A stretch of 5,636 bases of DNA, from contig JAEOTL010000259.1 of assembly GCA_016839845.1 (NCBI GenBank), positions 1 to 5,636 of the forward strand, read 5' to 3'. The stretch's first letter is position 1; every line of letters starts with the position of its first letter. The notes under the pieces are model-generated. The model was not told where the DNA came from and did not search any database. It was given only the letters and a program-made list of their open reading frames with translations. This DNA comes from Promethearchaeota archaeon (lineage in GTDB: Archaea > Asgardarchaeota > Lokiarchaeia > Sigynarchaeales > SOKP01). The position numbers and the translations under genes are program-made. Of the stretch, positions 4,957 to 5,636 are shown one piece after another.

Positions 4957-4966
4957 TAAATATAAA
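4953..4966 (-). promoter_or_regulatory. TATA box of the 73-residue orphan gene
   Basis: On the minus strand this reads TTTATATTTATAAC, a strong TATA element centred about 57 nt before the ATG at 4902. Initiation near 4933 would give a leader of about 30 nt that includes the GAGG ribosome-binding site. Confidence 0.45.
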
Positions 4967-5054
4967 ATCCATTGGTATAAATTTGAAGTTAAAAGAAGAA
5001 ATCTTTAAAGACCAACTTTTTTTATTTTCTATTCTTAACCAAGATATTAAAGAA

Positions 5055-5070
5055 TAATATTAAAATATTA
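5055..5070 (+). promoter_or_regulatory. Symmetric A/T promoter element before the tautomerase gene
   Basis: TAATATT and AATATTA flank a central AA, forming a perfect inverted repeat that ends 27 nt before the tautomerase ATG. At this distance it would act as the TATA box of a message with almost no leader, matching the absence of a Shine-Dalgarno. The symmetry might also be operator-like. Confidence 0.35.
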
Positions 5071-5097
5071 AATGACAAGATAGAGTTGATTAAATAA

Positions 5098-5292
5098 ATG
5101 CCATATGCAATCATAGATGGACCCCCAATTAAAGATTTGGATGTAAAGCGAGCATTAGTTAAAGAAATAACGGATGCAATAGAAAAAGCCTTTAAATTAC
5201 CGAGAGAAACATATACGGTTTTATTAAAGGAGAACACCGCTGAAAATGTTGGCGTTGGTGGGAGATTAGTCATAGATCGAAGAGAAGAATGA
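5098..5292 (+). CDS. 4-oxalocrotonate tautomerase (DmpI/XylH) family protein
   Basis: A 64-residue member of the tautomerase superfamily, whose small beta-alpha-beta subunits assemble into hexamers and use the amino-terminal proline as general base. The ATG is followed directly by Pro, so Met removal exposes Pro1, which fixes the start. The chain shows strand 1 (YAIIDGPPI), a helix (DVKRALVKEITDAIEKAFKL), strand 2 (YTVLLKE) and the NVGVGGRL turn. Aligned without gaps to the classical enzyme as I recall it (numbering from Pro1), Lys11 replaces Arg11, Thr39 replaces Arg39 and Val50 replaces Phe50. The carboxylate-binding and electrophilic residues are therefore changed, and activity on 2-hydroxymuconate is unlikely. 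The pattern fits the DmpI-like branch, whose natural substrates are mostly unknown. The neighbours (an orphan ORF and a Roadblock gene) give no catabolic context. Confidence 0.88.
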   Translation: MPYAIIDGPPIKDLDVKRALVKEITDAIEKAFKLPRETYTVLLKENTAENVGVGGRLVIDRREE

Positions 5293-5390
5293 ACTAAGAC
5301 AAATTAATAGATATCCTTTACACTCGTTAATAATTGGAAGGTAGGGATTATGTGATTGTAAAAAGGAGTTTTCTTCTAACCTAAACGCTT
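5293..5390. other. Convergent spacer between tautomerase and Roadblock genes
   Basis: These 98 nt hold no supported gene. On the minus strand, downstream of the Roadblock stop codon, CTCCTTTTTAC (about 5359-5369) gives a T5 run that may help termination. A small AAAA-GGAG-TTTT hairpin (5361-5372) overlaps it. The signal is weak. Confidence 0.3.
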
Positions 5391-5636
5391 TTAGATGAGC
5401 TTCGCGATCTTATCACAGGTACGTTTACAGTCCAAGAAAATTAACCCGAGTCGCACATCTGAGGTCGTAGAAACCGTCAAAACTGCGTTGGGACCCGCCT
5501 GGAGCACCAGCAAATAGCCTTCCGAGCCCTTAACATACAGCTGATCAAACTCACCCTTTTCTAGCTCGATAACCGACCTTTCGGCTAAGGAGAGAAGTGC
5601 TGCCGTCATAGCTGCAATCCTGGTTTCGTCTACCCC
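5391..5636 (-). CDS. Roadblock/LC7 domain protein (partial, 5' end off window)
   Basis: The frame is open to the right edge, so the true start lies outside. The codons before the internal ATG at 5609 encode GVDETRIAA, which belongs to the domain. The visible 81 residues cover most of a Roadblock/LC7 fold: the helix VDETRIAAMTAALLSLAERS, strands with KGEFDQLYVKGSEGYLLVLQAG and AVLTVSTTSDVRLGLIFLD, and a C-terminal helix CKRTCDKIAKLI ending at the stop. Proteins of this family dimerise and bind or regulate Ras-like GTPases (MglB, LAMTOR/Ragulator-type and dynein light chains). Asgard archaea carry many copies alongside numerous small GTPases, and the sequence pattern resembles those. No GTPase gene is in view. 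By hand count GC is about 50%, against about 30-35% in neighbouring genes, which suggests distinct codon choice, high expression or recent transfer. Confidence 0.88.
   Translation of the reverse strand, partial: GVDETRIAAMTAALLSLAERSVIELEKGEFDQLYVKGSEGYLLVLQAGPNAVLTVSTTSDVRLGLIFLDCKRTCDKIAKLI

Noticed and set aside
5022..5273. 83-residue minus-strand ORF over the tautomerase gene
   Set aside because: It is an antisense shadow. The plus strand encodes a recognisable Pro1 tautomerase of exact family length.
4006..5292. A defence or toxin-antitoxin system formed by the small genes in the right half
   Set aside because: The YCII and tautomerase genes are ordinary small enzyme families, the genes lie on alternating strands with separate promoters, and no toxin, nuclease or antitoxin motif is visible.
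5391..5609. ATG at 5609 as the true start of the Roadblock gene
   Set aside because: The frame continues upstream to the edge and the preceding residues GVDETRIAA fit the first helix of the domain, so the gene is truncated by the window rather than short.
1..5636. Insertion sequence or prophage signs
   Set aside because: There is no transposase, integrase, terminal inverted repeat with target duplication, or phage gene. The only compositional shift is at the Roadblock gene.

Overview
The window looks like a chromosomal segment from an AT-rich archaeon, most likely of the Asgard group (Lokiarchaeia-like). An archaeal RNA polymerase subunit Rpo7 and the archaeal-type first enzyme of the alternative shikimate route (ADH synthase) set the domain. 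Promoters are archaeal too: TATA boxes placed for leaderless or short-leader transcripts. The Asgard assignment is weaker. It rests mainly on the Roadblock/LC7 protein at the right edge, whose sequence resembles the small GTPase-associated Roadblock proteins abundant in Asgard genomes, and on the low GC. No marker here proves the phylum.

Layout from left to right. On the minus strand lie rpo7 (28-627), with a ribosome-binding site for a further gene just off the left edge, and a four-helix membrane protein (755-1207). Across a divergent promoter region, a plus-strand pair encodes a three-helix membrane protein (1387-1773) and a membrane-anchored arylsulfotransferase-like beta-propeller (1798-3033), probably one transcript. 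ADH synthase (3172-3975, plus; TTG start behind a strong Shine-Dalgarno) converges on a YCII-family protein (4006-4314, minus).

The right part is small-gene territory. A very AT-rich divergent promoter region (4315-4508) contains a 20-bp perfect palindrome. It leads into a 34-residue single-helix membrane peptide (4509-4613, plus). An orphan 73-residue ORF (4681-4902, minus) follows, with a good TATA box, a Shine-Dalgarno and an 11-nt tandem repeat in its promoter. Then come a 4-oxalocrotonate tautomerase-family protein (5098-5292, plus) and a truncated Roadblock/LC7 gene (5391 to the right edge, minus), which is much richer in GC than the rest.

The genes do not form one pathway. They include one transcription component, one aromatic-biosynthesis enzyme, two small enzymes or enzyme-like proteins of unknown substrate, an outward-facing membrane module and a GTPase-regulator-type protein. 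No mobile element, CRISPR array, tRNA or rRNA is visible. The best candidates for undescribed biology are the 34-residue membrane peptide, the 73-residue orphan with its repeat-bearing promoter, and the propeller plus three-helix membrane pair.
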